DNA from: Sungkyunkwania multivorans
GTDB lineage: Bacteria > Bacteroidota > Bacteroidia > Flavobacteriales > Flavobacteriaceae
Assembly (NCBI RefSeq): GCF_042675645.1
Contig: NZ_JBHTJH010000004.1
Coordinates: 992,001 to 1,056,000, forward strand
Length of the DNA stretch: 64,000 nt
Direction: 5' to 3'
The notes under the pieces are model-generated. The model was not told the origin of the DNA and did not search any database. It was given only the letters and a program-made list of their open reading frames with translations. Below are positions 8,514 to 17,943 of the stretch, piece by piece. The number at the start of each line of letters is the position of its first letter. Position 1 is the first letter of the stretch. The translations under genes and the position numbers were made by a program.

Positions 8514-8963
8514 CTATTTCTTTAACTCAGACCCCTTCAACTCGAGAAAAACAGCAATCGCCTCTTTTTGTTCCACCGTGATAGAAGGTCTATCCTTTAT
8601 ACGACCAGCCATTCCTTCAAGATTTTCTTTGGTTAGGGAAATATGCCATCTTGGTCCTTGGTCCAAATCAAAGAAAGCGATCGCCGCGGGCTTATGAGTA
8701 TTGAGTGAACTCAAGTGACAACTGCCACAAGGCTTTTCCAAGGCCAGTCTCGTAATCTCTGAAACTTTTTCAAAGGAATGCGTATCAGAAAAATTAGGAT
8801 TTCTCTCTTTTTCTGAAGATTCCGTTGTGACCTCTACTAAAGAGGAGGTAGGATTGGAATCTCCCGCGCATCCTCGTCCCAAGAAGGCGAGAAGTACAAA
8901 AGAACCAAAAAGAAGTATTTTATTGCGATGAAACACGGTCATGGTCTTCTTAAGGTACGACAT
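8514..8963 (-). CDS. small exported mono-heme c-type cytochrome
   Basis: A 149-residue protein with an N-terminal hydrophobic segment (KILLFGSFVLLAFLGRGCAGD) that is either a lipoprotein signal or an anchor, a Ser/Thr/Glu-rich linker, and a single CGSCH heme site at 79-83. Downstream, GMAGRIKDRPSITVEQKEAIAVFLE resembles the end helix of class I cytochromes, but no clear Met ligand motif beyond that can be fixed. It probably carries electrons in the periplasm. A second start at 8942 (MTVFHRN) has a better-placed AAGAAG upstream and may be the real one. Confidence 0.7.
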   Translation of the reverse strand: MSYLKKTMTVFHRNKILLFGSFVLLAFLGRGCAGDSNPTSSLVEVTTESSEKERNPNFSDTHSFEKVSEITRLALEKPCGSCHLSSLNTHKPAAIAFFDLDQGPRWHISLTKENLEGMAGRIKDRPSITVEQKEAIAVFLELKGSELKK

Positions 8964-9033
8964 TCTCTCTTAAACATTTATTAATTAACATTCTAGGAAC
9001 GAGATACAGCTAGACTACTAAGAAACAATCGAT

Positions 9034-9062
9034 TTGTTTAACGCGATTTTTAAGTAACTTTA
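9034..9062 (+). promoter_or_regulatory. putative promoter of the CocE-type hydrolase gene
   Basis: TTG at 9034-9036, an 18-base spacer, and TAACTTTA at 9055-9062 (consensus TAnnTTTG, last base off). Expected transcription start is near 9069, giving a leader of about 23 bases before the ATG at 9092. Confidence 0.45.
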
Positions 9063-9091
9063 GGGCACTAACTATATAATTTTTTCCAATT

Positions 9092-10975
9092 ATGAAGCTT
9101 TTTCGCTTTATCGCTGCCATTATCTTCTTATTCAATTCACAACTATTTTTTGCACAAGAGAATGATACTATTTTCGAGGAACTCGAGAAAATCGCCATCA
9201 TCGACCAAAAAATAATGATGCCTATGCGCGATGGAGTGCGCCTCGCCACCGATATTTATCGACCTAAGAACGATAAAAAAGTACCGATCATCTTTTCGCG
9301 TACTCCATATAATTTCAACTCATGGGGTGATGGCGAACGCAGAACCCGGACCGCCCAACGTGCTTACGAGGCGGTAAAAAGGGGATATGCCTACGTGGTA
9401 CAGAATGAACGTGGGCGCTACTATTCGGAAGGGGAATGGGATATTCTGGGCGTACCGCTGACAGATGGCTATGATGCCTTTTCATGGATGAAGAGACAAC
9501 CCTGGTCCAATGGAAAGATCGGAACTTATGGCTGCTCATCGACCGCCGAATGGCAAATGGCCGTAGCCGCCTTGGACCACCCCGCACATACCGCTATGGT
9601 TCCACAAGGATATGGAGCAGGAGTAGGTCGTGTAGGGAATATTATGGAACAAGGGAATTGGTATAGAGGAGGAGTAGAGCAGTTGCTTTTCTTCTCTTGG
9701 TTGTATGGGGTGGAACATGATAAATTCAAACCTAGGATACCAGCAGGTGCGTCTCAAGAAGACCTTATCCGGATTTCTAGGTTCTATGATCTGGCACCGG
9801 AGAATCCCCCCGTGGACATGGCCGAAGCACTAAAGCATTTGCCTATTCAGGATATACTGAAAAATATCAATGGCAAGCAAGAGATCTTTGATAAGATGGT
9901 GCGACGCAAACCGAATCATCCAGATTGGTTCACTGGCGGCCTCTATCACGATACTATGGAGATCGGAGTTCCTAGCTTTTGGTTTGCCTCTTGGTATGAT
10001 GTATCTATTACGCCAAATCTAAAATTGTTCAATCACATTAGAAATAATGCAAAAGATGCGATGATTCGCGAAAATCAATACTTGGTCATTGCTCCTACCT
10101 TGCATTGTAGATACACACGTGCAACTGAAAACACCATTGTTGGTGAGCGAAGTGTGGGTGATGCACGGCTAAATTATGATGAGCAGATCTATGCCTGGTG
10201 GGACCTCTGGCTGAAGGGTGAAAATAACAATTTTAAACAAAAGACCCCTCGTGTCCAATATTATACCATGGGCAGCAACAGGTGGCAATCTGCAGACCAA
10301 TGGCCTCCTGAAAAGACCAAGATGACCACCTATTTTCTGAATAGCAACGGAAACGCCAACAGTGTATACGGAGATGGAGAGCTCAGAACAACAAAGCCTT
10401 CAAAAGATAACCCAGATCGCTTTACATACGACCCGATGAATCCAGTGACCTCGTGGGGGGGAAATGTCTGTTGCACCGGCAATGCCGTAAAAGGTGGCGC
10501 GTACGATCAACAGGCGATGGAAACCAGAAATGATATTTTGGTGTACACTACCGATGTACTCAAAGAAGGGGTCGAGGTGACAGGTTTTATCGAATCGACA
10601 CTTTATGTATCGTCAGATGTGAAGGACACCGATTTCACTATGAAGTTGATCGATGTATATCCCGATGGGACTGCGTACAATTTGGATGAGACCATACAAC
10701 GTGCGCGATACAGAGAGGGCTATGAGAAAGAAGTCTTTATGAATGAGGGCGAGGTATATAAAATTGACTTGACACCGATGGCTACAAGCAACTATTTTAA
10801 AAAAGGACATCGTATCAGAATAGAGGTCTCTAGCAGTAATTTTCCACGTTTTGCTAGAAATTTAAATACTGGAGGAAATAATTATGATGAGTCCGTGGCG
10901 ATAATAGCGCATAACAAAATCCATCATTCAAGAAAATATCCGTCTCAAATTCGATTGCCAATACGCAAAAAATAA
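9092..10975 (+). CDS. CocE/NonD family exported hydrolase (S15-type)
   Basis: A 627-residue secreted alpha/beta hydrolase. A standard signal peptide (ending LFFAQ at about 22) precedes the catalytic core, with MPMRDGVRLATDIYRP (about 43-58) typical of CocE and X-Pro dipeptidyl-peptidase-like enzymes, and the nucleophile elbow GTYGCSSTAEW near 145-155, where Ser149 is the likely nucleophile. The C-terminal third (about 430-627) is the jelly-roll domain with GFIESTLYVSSDVKDTDFTMKLIDV and RIEVSSSNFPRFARN. Family members cleave acyl-esters such as cocaine, beta-lactam acylamides, glutaryl-amides or X-Pro peptides, and specificity cannot be read here. Monocistronic. Confidence 0.88.
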   Translation: MKLFRFIAAIIFLFNSQLFFAQENDTIFEELEKIAIIDQKIMMPMRDGVRLATDIYRPKNDKKVPIIFSRTPYNFNSWGDGERRTRTAQRAYEAVKRGYAYVVQNERGRYYSEGEWDILGVPLTDGYDAFSWMKRQPWSNGKIGTYGCSSTAEWQMAVAALDHPAHTAMVPQGYGAGVGRVGNIMEQGNWYRGGVEQLLFFSWLYGVEHDKFKPRIPAGASQEDLIRISRFYDLAPENPPVDMAEALKHLPIQDILKNINGKQEIFDKMVRRKPNHPDWFTGGLYHDTMEIGVPSFWFASWYDVSITPNLKLFNHIRNNAKDAMIRENQYLVIAPTLHCRYTRATENTIVGERSVGDARLNYDEQIYAWWDLWLKGENNNFKQKTPRVQYYTMGSNRWQSADQWPPEKTKMTTYFLNSNGNANSVYGDGELRTTKPSKDNPDRFTYDPMNPVTSWGGNVCCTGNAVKGGAYDQQAMETRNDILVYTTDVLKEGVEVTGFIESTLYVSSDVKDTDFTMKLIDVYPDGTAYNLDETIQRARYREGYEKEVFMNEGEVYKIDLTPMATSNYFKKGHRIRIEVSSSNFPRFARNLNTGGNNYDESVAIIAHNKIHHSRKYPSQIRLPIRKK

Positions 10976-11193
10976 GTAAATTATCGTGCCGATGTAAGTG
11001 CCTTTCTAATGCCCAATTTGGCTCTAGACACCTGGTCATAAGCCCCATTGCTTGCATTGCAATTATTCGTAAATGATGCGCTTAAAATATTCAATTATCA
11101 AAATTGAAATAATGACGCAAACCTAACAAAAGTCATTTATTCTGTTGTTAGCGATCTATAGTTTTAGGGGTTTAAACTCAATGACCAAAAATT

Positions 11194-13290
11194 ATGAAAG
11201 TATATGATGACAAGCACATAAAGAATGTCGCTTTTGTTGGGGCTCATGGTGCTGGCAAGACCACCTTGGCCGAAACCATGCTCTTCGAAGCTGGGTTGAT
11301 AAATAGACGCGGTACTGTAGAGAATAAGAATACGGTTTCCGATCATCACGAAATAGAACAAGAACGGGAAACATCCATTTTTGCCACACCTTTACATACC
11401 GAATGGCGTAATTATAAGATCAATATCCTCGATACTCCGGGGCTCGATGACTTTATTGGTGAGATCATTTCATCAATACGGGTAGCGGACACGATCGTAA
11501 CGGTTCTCAATGCCCAACATGGATTTGAGATCGGGACAGAGATCATTTGGAATTATATCGACCGCTATAACAAACCTACGCTCTTTGTGGTCAATCAGAT
11601 AGACCATTTGAATGCCGATTTTGAAGGCAGTTTCAAGAGTATTAAGGATTTTGTGGGTAATAATGCCATTAAAATTCAATACCCGATCAAATTAGATGGT
11701 GCGCAGGCCATTATCGACGTCTTAAAAATGAAATGTTATAAATTCTCTCCTGAAGGTGGCAAACCTGAAAAGCTACCCATACCAGACGATCAAAAGGAGT
11801 TGGCTGATAAATTGCACAACGAATTGGTTGAAAAGGCGGCTGAAAATGACGATTCATTGTTAGAACTATTCTTTGAAAAAGGAACCCTTAACGAAGATGA
11901 AATGCGACAAGGTATCAAGGCGGGAATGCTTAGACATGAACTTTTCCCAGTCTTTTGTGTATCGGCCCTGAAGGACATGGGAAGCGGCAGATTAATGGGA
12001 TTCATTGACAATGTAGCTCCCGCTGCTGCGGATCTTCCACCTGAGCAAAGTACAGACGGAACAGAAGTGATTCGAAAAAAAGAAGCCCCCAAAGCATTGT
12101 TTGTTTTCAAAACGCTTTATCAGCCAAGTTTGGGACAGATCACCTTCTTTAAAGTGAAATCTGGTGAAGTTACGGTGAATGACAAACTTGTCAATTCTAG
12201 AAATGGAGAGACCGAAGTACTACACCAGCTATTCATCATGGATGGGAAAAAGAGAGAACCCGTCCAAAAATTAACTGCTGGCGACATAGGCGCAACACTA
12301 AAGTTAAAACATACCGAGACCAACGACACCTTGCATTCCGAAGGGCATCCAATAGCTATAAGACCGATTCAATATCCCGCAACACGGACTAGAAGGGCCA
12401 TCCATGCCGCCAATCAAAGTGAAGAAGAAAAGCTAAGTGAGGCGCTTAAAAAGATCCATAGCCAGGATCCGACGGTAACCGTAGAATTTTCGAAAGAATT
12501 GAAACAACTCATTCTTGGATGTCAAGGTGAATTGCATTTAGCCATCATCGATTGGCTACTGAAAAATGTCTATGGTATTGATGCCATCATGGAAAAACCT
12601 AAAATTGCCTACAGAGAGACGATCCAACGATCTTCGACAGCCAATTATCGGCATAAGAAGCAATCGGGTGGTGCAGGCCAATTTGCCCAAGTTCAACTTA
12701 AAATAGAACCTTGGTATGAAGGGATCGAAGAACCTCAGGGCTTCAATATTCGCGGTAAAGAAGAGATCGATCTAGAATGGGGAGGTAAATTGGTATTCTA
12801 TAATTGTATTGTTGGTGGGGTCATCGATGCGCGCTATCTTCCTTCGATAAAAAAGGGCATATTAGAAGTCATGGAATCAGGACCGCTTACAAGATCCTAT
12901 GTCAGGGACGTTCGGGTGATGGTATATGATGGTAAGATGCACCCGGTAGATTCTAATGACATATCCTTTAAAATAGCAGGGGCACATGCGTTTAAAGAAG
13001 CGTTCTTAAATGCCAAGCCAAAACTGTTGGAACCAGTACAAGAGCTGACCATCAAAGTTCCAGAAGAATTGGTAGGGAATGTCATGACAGATCTACAATC
13101 TCGTAGGTCGAACATCATCGGAATTGATAGTATTGATAATTATCAAACGCTAAAATGTATCACACCTACAGCAGAATTGTACGGATACGCTACCGATCTA
13201 AGGTCACTAACACGTGGTAGGGCCACTTTCAAAGCCGTTTTTTCATCTTTTCAGCCAGTGCCTCATAATGTACAAGAAGCATTAGTTTAA
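11194..13290 (+). CDS. elongation factor G paralogue lacking the switch II histidine
   Basis: A 698-residue EF-G-like translational GTPase with domains I-V in order. The P-loop GAHGAGKT is at 16-23 and the switch I remnant EQERETSI at 55-62. The G3 motif is DTPGL at 80-84, where ordinary EF-G has DTPGH with the catalytic histidine, and G4 is NQID at 134-137 instead of NKxD. Domain IV keeps SGGAGQFAQV. These changes suggest nucleotide binding with little or no GTP hydrolysis. A paralogue without GTPase activity (EF-G2) is known from Bacteroides and helps slow, energy-saving translation; the same role here is inference. It is not in a ribosomal operon, which argues against being the housekeeping fusA. 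Confidence 0.88.
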   Translation: MKVYDDKHIKNVAFVGAHGAGKTTLAETMLFEAGLINRRGTVENKNTVSDHHEIEQERETSIFATPLHTEWRNYKINILDTPGLDDFIGEIISSIRVADTIVTVLNAQHGFEIGTEIIWNYIDRYNKPTLFVVNQIDHLNADFEGSFKSIKDFVGNNAIKIQYPIKLDGAQAIIDVLKMKCYKFSPEGGKPEKLPIPDDQKELADKLHNELVEKAAENDDSLLELFFEKGTLNEDEMRQGIKAGMLRHELFPVFCVSALKDMGSGRLMGFIDNVAPAAADLPPEQSTDGTEVIRKKEAPKALFVFKTLYQPSLGQITFFKVKSGEVTVNDKLVNSRNGETEVLHQLFIMDGKKREPVQKLTAGDIGATLKLKHTETNDTLHSEGHPIAIRPIQYPATRTRRAIHAANQSEEEKLSEALKKIHSQDPTVTVEFSKELKQLILGCQGELHLAIIDWLLKNVYGIDAIMEKPKIAYRETIQRSSTANYRHKKQSGGAGQFAQVQLKIEPWYEGIEEPQGFNIRGKEEIDLEWGGKLVFYNCIVGGVIDARYLPSIKKGILEVMESGPLTRSYVRDVRVMVYDGKMHPVDSNDISFKIAGAHAFKEAFLNAKPKLLEPVQELTIKVPEELVGNVMTDLQSRRSNIIGIDSIDNYQTLKCITPTAELYGYATDLRSLTRGRATFKAVFSSFQPVPHNVQEALV

Positions 13291-13340
13291 AAATGTAAAA
13301 ACAGTCAGAGAAAGAGCAAGTGATCAAGAGACGAGTCGAT

Positions 13341-14648
13341 CTATTCAACATCGGGCAATCGATAACTTCTATAGGCGCCTAAAAGGCCAAAGAGCGATAG
13401 CACCAGAATAATACCTTCCATCGAAATTAGTGATGCTAGTGCACTGATACCTCCGGTGATCAAGAGAATTGCTCCTATCAAAGTATTGCTTACAGCAACA
13501 TAATCTGTTCGTTTGTTTCCGCTGGCCATGTCTACCACATAGGTCTTTCTGCCTAAACGGACGCCGCTGTGCGCGATCCCAAGGATGAAGTAAGCTACTG
13601 GATATAGCCAGTAAGAATCACGTAAGCTCGGCACGAACATCACAACGACAAAAACAGTGATCCCTAAGAACGCGGTGATCGCTGCGGCCACAGCCATAAC
13701 ATTTTTACTGGATCTGTCAGCAAATTTTCCCCAGAAGGGAGCGCTCAATACAGATGCGAGACCGTTGGCGATGATGAACAATCCAAGGATATAAGCCTGT
13801 TTGCCCATCTGATTTTGAGCCAGAAGTACGTAGAAAGGAGCTGTTAAGGCAGAACAGAGCAGCAATGACCGAGCGATGATAAACTTTCGGAAGTGAGCAT
13901 CAGACTTAACAATACCCATTCTATCCATCGCTTCCTTCCAGCCATTTCTACCTCCAGAAGTTTCTCCAGGGAATTCCTTGATCTGTGCATAGATGATCGC
14001 CGAGATGATCCATAAGCTACTAGCGAAGAAGATCGTATAGGCATAGAACTCAATTCCTACATCTTTTTTTGACTGATATATCATAAACAAACCAGCTGCA
14101 AGCACCAAAACTCCAGAAACAGCCACGGTATAGCCCTTGAGCTTTCCACGGCGCGTTTTTGGGATGGTTTTTCCCAACACATCTTTGGATGCTACCGAGC
14201 AAAGCCCTCTTGATAGACTAAAACTGATCAAGAATATGATGATCAACCACCCAGCCAAACTTCCATCGGTATACAGTGTCGTAAAACCAATCGCTGCAAT
14301 TGATGCACTTTGTAGCATCGCGCCGATCACATATACCCATTTACGTTTCTCCTTGGTACGAATGTAGCTAGCAATGATGATCTGAGGCAACATGGAACCA
14401 GATTCTCTTATTGGTACGATAAAACTGATCAAATAGACAGGAGCATTTACCAAACTCATGATCCAAGCCAATACCGTCTTGGGATTACTCAAGGTATCCC
14501 CAAGCTTGGTCACTGTATTGCTCAACAGCAATGAAAAGTAATTCTTCGGGGCCCACTGGCAAGCATCATCGTCGATGTCCTTGCACACTCTGGCATCTTC
14601 TTCATTGTTGAGCTTATCGTAAAGTGTTTCTGCGAAATTTATTTTCAT
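13341..14648 (-). CDS. major facilitator superfamily transporter
   Basis: A 435-residue inner-membrane carrier with about 12 predicted helices preceded by a 35-residue acidic cytoplasmic tail with two cysteines (DARVCKDIDDDACQW). A GKLKG-type basic loop between helices (KTRRGKLKGYTVAVSG) and the repeat loop AHSGVRLGRKTYVVDMA fit the MFS, although the classical helix 2-3 motif is weak. Substrate unknown. It is convergent with the EF-G paralogue, with about 50 bases between the stops and no obvious terminator. The 234-base gap upstream separates it from the divergent reductase gene. Confidence 0.8.
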   Translation of the reverse strand: MKINFAETLYDKLNNEEDARVCKDIDDDACQWAPKNYFSLLLSNTVTKLGDTLSNPKTVLAWIMSLVNAPVYLISFIVPIRESGSMLPQIIIASYIRTKEKRKWVYVIGAMLQSASIAAIGFTTLYTDGSLAGWLIIIFLISFSLSRGLCSVASKDVLGKTIPKTRRGKLKGYTVAVSGVLVLAAGLFMIYQSKKDVGIEFYAYTIFFASSLWIISAIIYAQIKEFPGETSGGRNGWKEAMDRMGIVKSDAHFRKFIIARSLLLCSALTAPFYVLLAQNQMGKQAYILGLFIIANGLASVLSAPFWGKFADRSSKNVMAVAAAITAFLGITVFVVVMFVPSLRDSYWLYPVAYFILGIAHSGVRLGRKTYVVDMASGNKRTDYVAVSNTLIGAILLITGGISALASLISMEGIILVLSLFGLLGAYRSYRLPDVE

Positions 14649-14882
14649 ATGATCTTTAGAATAAATCAGATTTACCTCTTTTCAGCGGCATCGTTACCTC
14701 AATCAAACAATCGGTGTTTTTTATTTTATGAGTTAAAGATAGCGAAGATAGAGTTCATGCAAGGCACATCAGTTCGCTATCTTTATAGATGAATCCAGTG
14801 GCGTCTGTATAACGATCATTGACGTAATTGTCATTGGATTGAATATTCAAACACAAAAATTAATCATCATAATTTATAACCG

Positions 14883-15554
14883 ATGGAACATCAAATACTT
14901 GTTAAAAAAATTGAATGGGTCACCCATGATGTAGTTCGTCTGCTTACGGATAAACCCAAAGAATATAATTTTATTCCCGGACAAGCCACCGAGCTGGCGA
15001 TAGACAAAGACGGGCTGCGCGAGCAAAAACGACCTTTTACATTTACCAGTCTTCCAGAGAATTCCGAACTCGAATTTACCATCAAGATCTATGAATCGCA
15101 TAAGGGCGTCACCGATAAGATCCAACATCTGAGGGTTGGTGACAAACTTATCATTGGAGATGCTTGGGGTGCCATTCAATACAAGGGCCCTGGAACCTTT
15201 ATCGCAGGTGGAGCAGGTATCACTCCCTTCATTGCCATTCTCAAGGACCTAAACCGAAAGAACATGCTCAATGGAAATCGCCTATTCTTTGGCAACAAGA
15301 CCGAAAAAGATATCATCTATAAGTCGAATCTAGAGACATGGTTGGGAGATGCCTTTTATAATATCCTTTCGGAGGAGGAAAAAGAGGAGTACGCCCAAGG
15401 ACAGATCGATAAAGAATACCTCAAAAAGCATAACCTAGATGCTTCAAGTCCTGTGTACCTCTGCGGCCCACCGCCAATGATGGATGCTTTGATACCCGCA
15501 CTATATGCCTTGGGAATTTCTGAGAGTCATTTGATCAAAGAAGGTTTTGAATAA
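14883..15554 (+). CDS. FAD-dependent flavodoxin/ferredoxin reductase-like protein
   Basis: A 223-residue cytoplasmic FNR-superfamily reductase. The FAD site RPFTFTS is at 50-56, the NAD(P) site GGAGITPF at 109-116, and the C-terminal CGPPPMMDAL near 195 closes the nicotinamide pocket. It has no iron-sulfur or globin domain, so it is the stand-alone reductase type that passes electrons from NAD(P)H to a flavodoxin, ferredoxin or other partner. It is followed by a DUF3140 gene 22 bases downstream and a zinc alcohol dehydrogenase, suggesting a small redox operon. Confidence 0.85.
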   Translation: MEHQILVKKIEWVTHDVVRLLTDKPKEYNFIPGQATELAIDKDGLREQKRPFTFTSLPENSELEFTIKIYESHKGVTDKIQHLRVGDKLIIGDAWGAIQYKGPGTFIAGGAGITPFIAILKDLNRKNMLNGNRLFFGNKTEKDIIYKSNLETWLGDAFYNILSEEEKEEYAQGQIDKEYLKKHNLDASSPVYLCGPPPMMDALIPALYALGISESHLIKEGFE

Positions 15555-15576
15555 ATCACTAATACCAACAAAATTT

Positions 15577-15921
15577 ATGGACATTAAGAAAGATGAAGTC
15601 TACGATGAATTCTATGATCTTGTCAATATGACCCCAAGCGAGCTTGAAGACTGGCTAGAAACCGACAAATCCAAGAGTGTTGGGTCTGATTCGGGAGACG
15701 GGGAGTCGGTTGGCCACAAGAGTGGACGAAAGATCGTCGATATCAAGAATACAAAAAAAGCGGACCTCACAGAATCACAGTTAGAACATATGAACAAAGT
15801 GGTCGGTTACATCAAACGTCATAAAGCGCAAACACCAGATTCTAATATCAAGGAATCCAATTGGCGCTACAGTTTAAAGAACTGGGGGCACGATCCTTGC
15901 AAGCAAATGGATTGTAATTGA
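15577..15921 (+). CDS. DUF3140 family protein
   Basis: A 114-residue soluble protein. PSELEDWLETDKSKSVG near the start, GHKSGRKIVDI in the middle and WRYSLKNWGHDPCK at the end are hallmarks of DUF3140, a widespread family in bacteria and some fungi with no known activity. The length matches the family. The ATG at 15577 is chosen over an upstream TTG at 15547 because the conserved region begins right after it. It sits between two oxidoreductase genes with short gaps (22 and 31 bases). Confidence 0.85.
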   Translation: MDIKKDEVYDEFYDLVNMTPSELEDWLETDKSKSVGSDSGDGESVGHKSGRKIVDIKNTKKADLTESQLEHMNKVVGYIKRHKAQTPDSNIKESNWRYSLKNWGHDPCKQMDCN

Positions 15922-15952
15922 ATATTAACTTCAAAAAATATATAGAATCACA

Positions 15953-17056
15953 ATGAAAACAAAGGTCGCTATAGTAAAAGAAAAAGAAAAAGAATTTGAA
16001 ATACAAGAAGTAGAGATTGATGAGCCAAAAGCGCATGAAGTTTTGGTCAAAGTGGTTGCCACAGGGCTTTGCCATACCGATCTTTCAGTAAAAGATGGCA
16101 TTCTTCCTACTAACTACCCTGTGGTATTGGGTCATGAAGGTGCTGGTATTGTCGAAAAGGTGGGAAGCCATGTAAAAGACTTGGCAAAAGGCGATCATGT
16201 GGTCTTATCTTATGGATCGTGTGGCCATTGTCGGCCCTGCATGGAAGGTGACACCACCTATTGCGTAGCATTGGAAGCGCTTAATTTTATGAACAAGCGC
16301 CAAGCTTCAGACGATAATATATTCCAAGGAAATGATAAAAAATTGAACGGTGCATTCTTCCAGCAATCATCCTTTGGTACCTATGCGCTAGCGCACGAGC
16401 GCAATACCGTAAAAGTGACAAAGGATGTGGATCTTAAACTTCTGGGGCCCTTGGGGTGCGGAATTCAAACCGGAGCAGGAACCGTTATGAACACCTTGAA
16501 TCCGAGAGCAGGGACTAGCATCGCAATATTCGGTGTGGGTTCTGTCGGACTTTCGGCCATCATGGCGGCAAAGAATGCGGGTTGTGCGGAGATCATTGCG
16601 GTAGATATCAATTCCGACCGCTTGCAATTGGCAAAAAAGTTAGGAGCAATACACATTATCAATAGCGAAGAAAAAGATGCGCCAGATATGATCGAGGAAA
16701 TTACTACCTTGGGCGTGGACTATGCAGTAGAAGCTACTGGGGTAAAAGCGGTAGCCGAAATGGCCTTCCGCACACTTGCAAATCGAGGAACGCTTGCTGT
16801 AGTAGGCGCCCCAAAAGGTGGAACAGAGTATGCCTTTGATGCGAACGAATTGATCAATACAGGAAAAAAGGTGGTAGGCGTTGTAGAAGGAGATAGTATC
16901 GTTAAGGTTTTTATTCCTCGATTGATAACTCTTTATCAGCAAGGACGTTTCCCATTTGATGAATTGGTAGAATACTATGCTTTTGAAGACATTAACAAAG
17001 CAGTTACGGATATGGAAGATGGAAAGGTCATCAAGCCAATTCTGGAGATGTCGTAA
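15953..17056 (+). CDS. zinc-dependent alcohol dehydrogenase (MDR family)
   Basis: A 367-residue medium-chain dehydrogenase. Catalytic zinc ligands are Cys40 (GLCHTDLS) and the His61-Glu62 pair (GHEG). The structural zinc site is Cys90, Cys93, Cys96 and Cys104 (SCGHCRPCMEG...YC). The Rossmann motif is GVGSVGLS, followed by an acidic AVDIN, which favours NAD over NADP. Sequence style (long insertion with NFMNKRQASDDN and the GPLGCGIQTGAGTV helix) is that of aryl/benzyl-alcohol dehydrogenases and the class III-like group. It oxidises alcohols or reduces aldehydes in the cytoplasm; the exact substrate is unknown. Probably co-transcribed with the reductase and DUF3140 genes. Confidence 0.9.
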   Translation: MKTKVAIVKEKEKEFEIQEVEIDEPKAHEVLVKVVATGLCHTDLSVKDGILPTNYPVVLGHEGAGIVEKVGSHVKDLAKGDHVVLSYGSCGHCRPCMEGDTTYCVALEALNFMNKRQASDDNIFQGNDKKLNGAFFQQSSFGTYALAHERNTVKVTKDVDLKLLGPLGCGIQTGAGTVMNTLNPRAGTSIAIFGVGSVGLSAIMAAKNAGCAEIIAVDINSDRLQLAKKLGAIHIINSEEKDAPDMIEEITTLGVDYAVEATGVKAVAEMAFRTLANRGTLAVVGAPKGGTEYAFDANELINTGKKVVGVVEGDSIVKVFIPRLITLYQQGRFPFDELVEYYAFEDINKAVTDMEDGKVIKPILEMS

Positions 17057-17226
17057 AATGATCGTTCATATTTCGAAGAATTTGATCTAACAGTCCTAGG
17101 GTTTATACAATCCTTGATGGTAACGCAACAATGCTTGCAATCGATGCTCTTTAGAAAAACCATCTGATGAGATATTTACCATTCAAAGCATCGTTTGTAG
17201 CTATCATTTCTGTCATATCATATATC

Positions 17227-17925
17227 ATGAAAAGGCTCGTTGTAATCATATCTTTTATCAGTTTTATCATGGGCTGTGCCCAAGATGACTACCTCGCTAA
17301 ACGACAACAGATGGTGGAAACGCAGCTTACTTCAAGAGACATCAATGATGCTGCAACATTAAGGGCGATGAGAACGGTTCCGAGGCATCTTTTCGTGCCA
17401 GAACATGCAAGACCTCTTGCTTACAACGATTACGCGCTTTCTATAGGTCATGGTCAGACCATCTCCCAACCTTATATCGTGGCCTATATGACGCAAATGC
17501 TCAATTTAAAACCCACTGATATCGTATTGGAGATCGGCACGGGTTCGGGATATCAGGCCGCTGTATTGGCCAAGATCGTCGATTCGGTATATACCATCGA
17601 AATTGTCAAGGAGCTTACACTTTCTGCAAAAGACCTTCTTTCTAAACTGGGATATGTTAACGTCAATGTAAAACATGGCGATGGGTATCATGGCTGGCCT
17701 AGCAGGGCGCCTTTTGATGCGATCATGGTCACTGCGGGAGCCGACTCGATTCCCCAACCTTTGATCGATCAATTAAAAGTAGGAGGGCGGATGATCATTC
17801 CAGTAAGTTCTGACGACGGTGGCAGTCGGTTGGTGTTGGTGAAAAAACGAAAAAACAACCTTGTTACTAGAGAATTATTACGGGTTCGTTTCGTACCTTT
17901 TACCAGAGAAAAAGAAAAGAACTAA
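17227..17925 (+). CDS. pcm: exported protein-L-isoaspartate O-methyltransferase
   Basis: A 232-residue Pcm. Motif LEIGTGSGYQAAVLA binds S-adenosylmethionine, the preceding GHGQTISQPYIVAYM loop is the isoaspartyl substrate region, and VTAGADSIPQPLIDQLKVGGRMIIPV is the C-terminal Rossmann part. The enzyme methylates damaged isoaspartyl residues to start protein repair. Starting at ATG 17227 gives an SPII signal (FISFIMGCAQDD) and thus a lipoprotein, which is unusual because Pcm is classically cytosolic and depends on SAM; an in-frame start at 17167 would add a second hydrophobic stretch. The ROK kinase gene follows 18 bases later. Confidence 0.88.
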   Translation: MKRLVVIISFISFIMGCAQDDYLAKRQQMVETQLTSRDINDAATLRAMRTVPRHLFVPEHARPLAYNDYALSIGHGQTISQPYIVAYMTQMLNLKPTDIVLEIGTGSGYQAAVLAKIVDSVYTIEIVKELTLSAKDLLSKLGYVNVNVKHGDGYHGWPSRAPFDAIMVTAGADSIPQPLIDQLKVGGRMIIPVSSDDGGSRLVLVKKRKNNLVTRELLRVRFVPFTREKEKN

Positions 17926-17943
17926 CCGCAAGACCGTTAAAAC

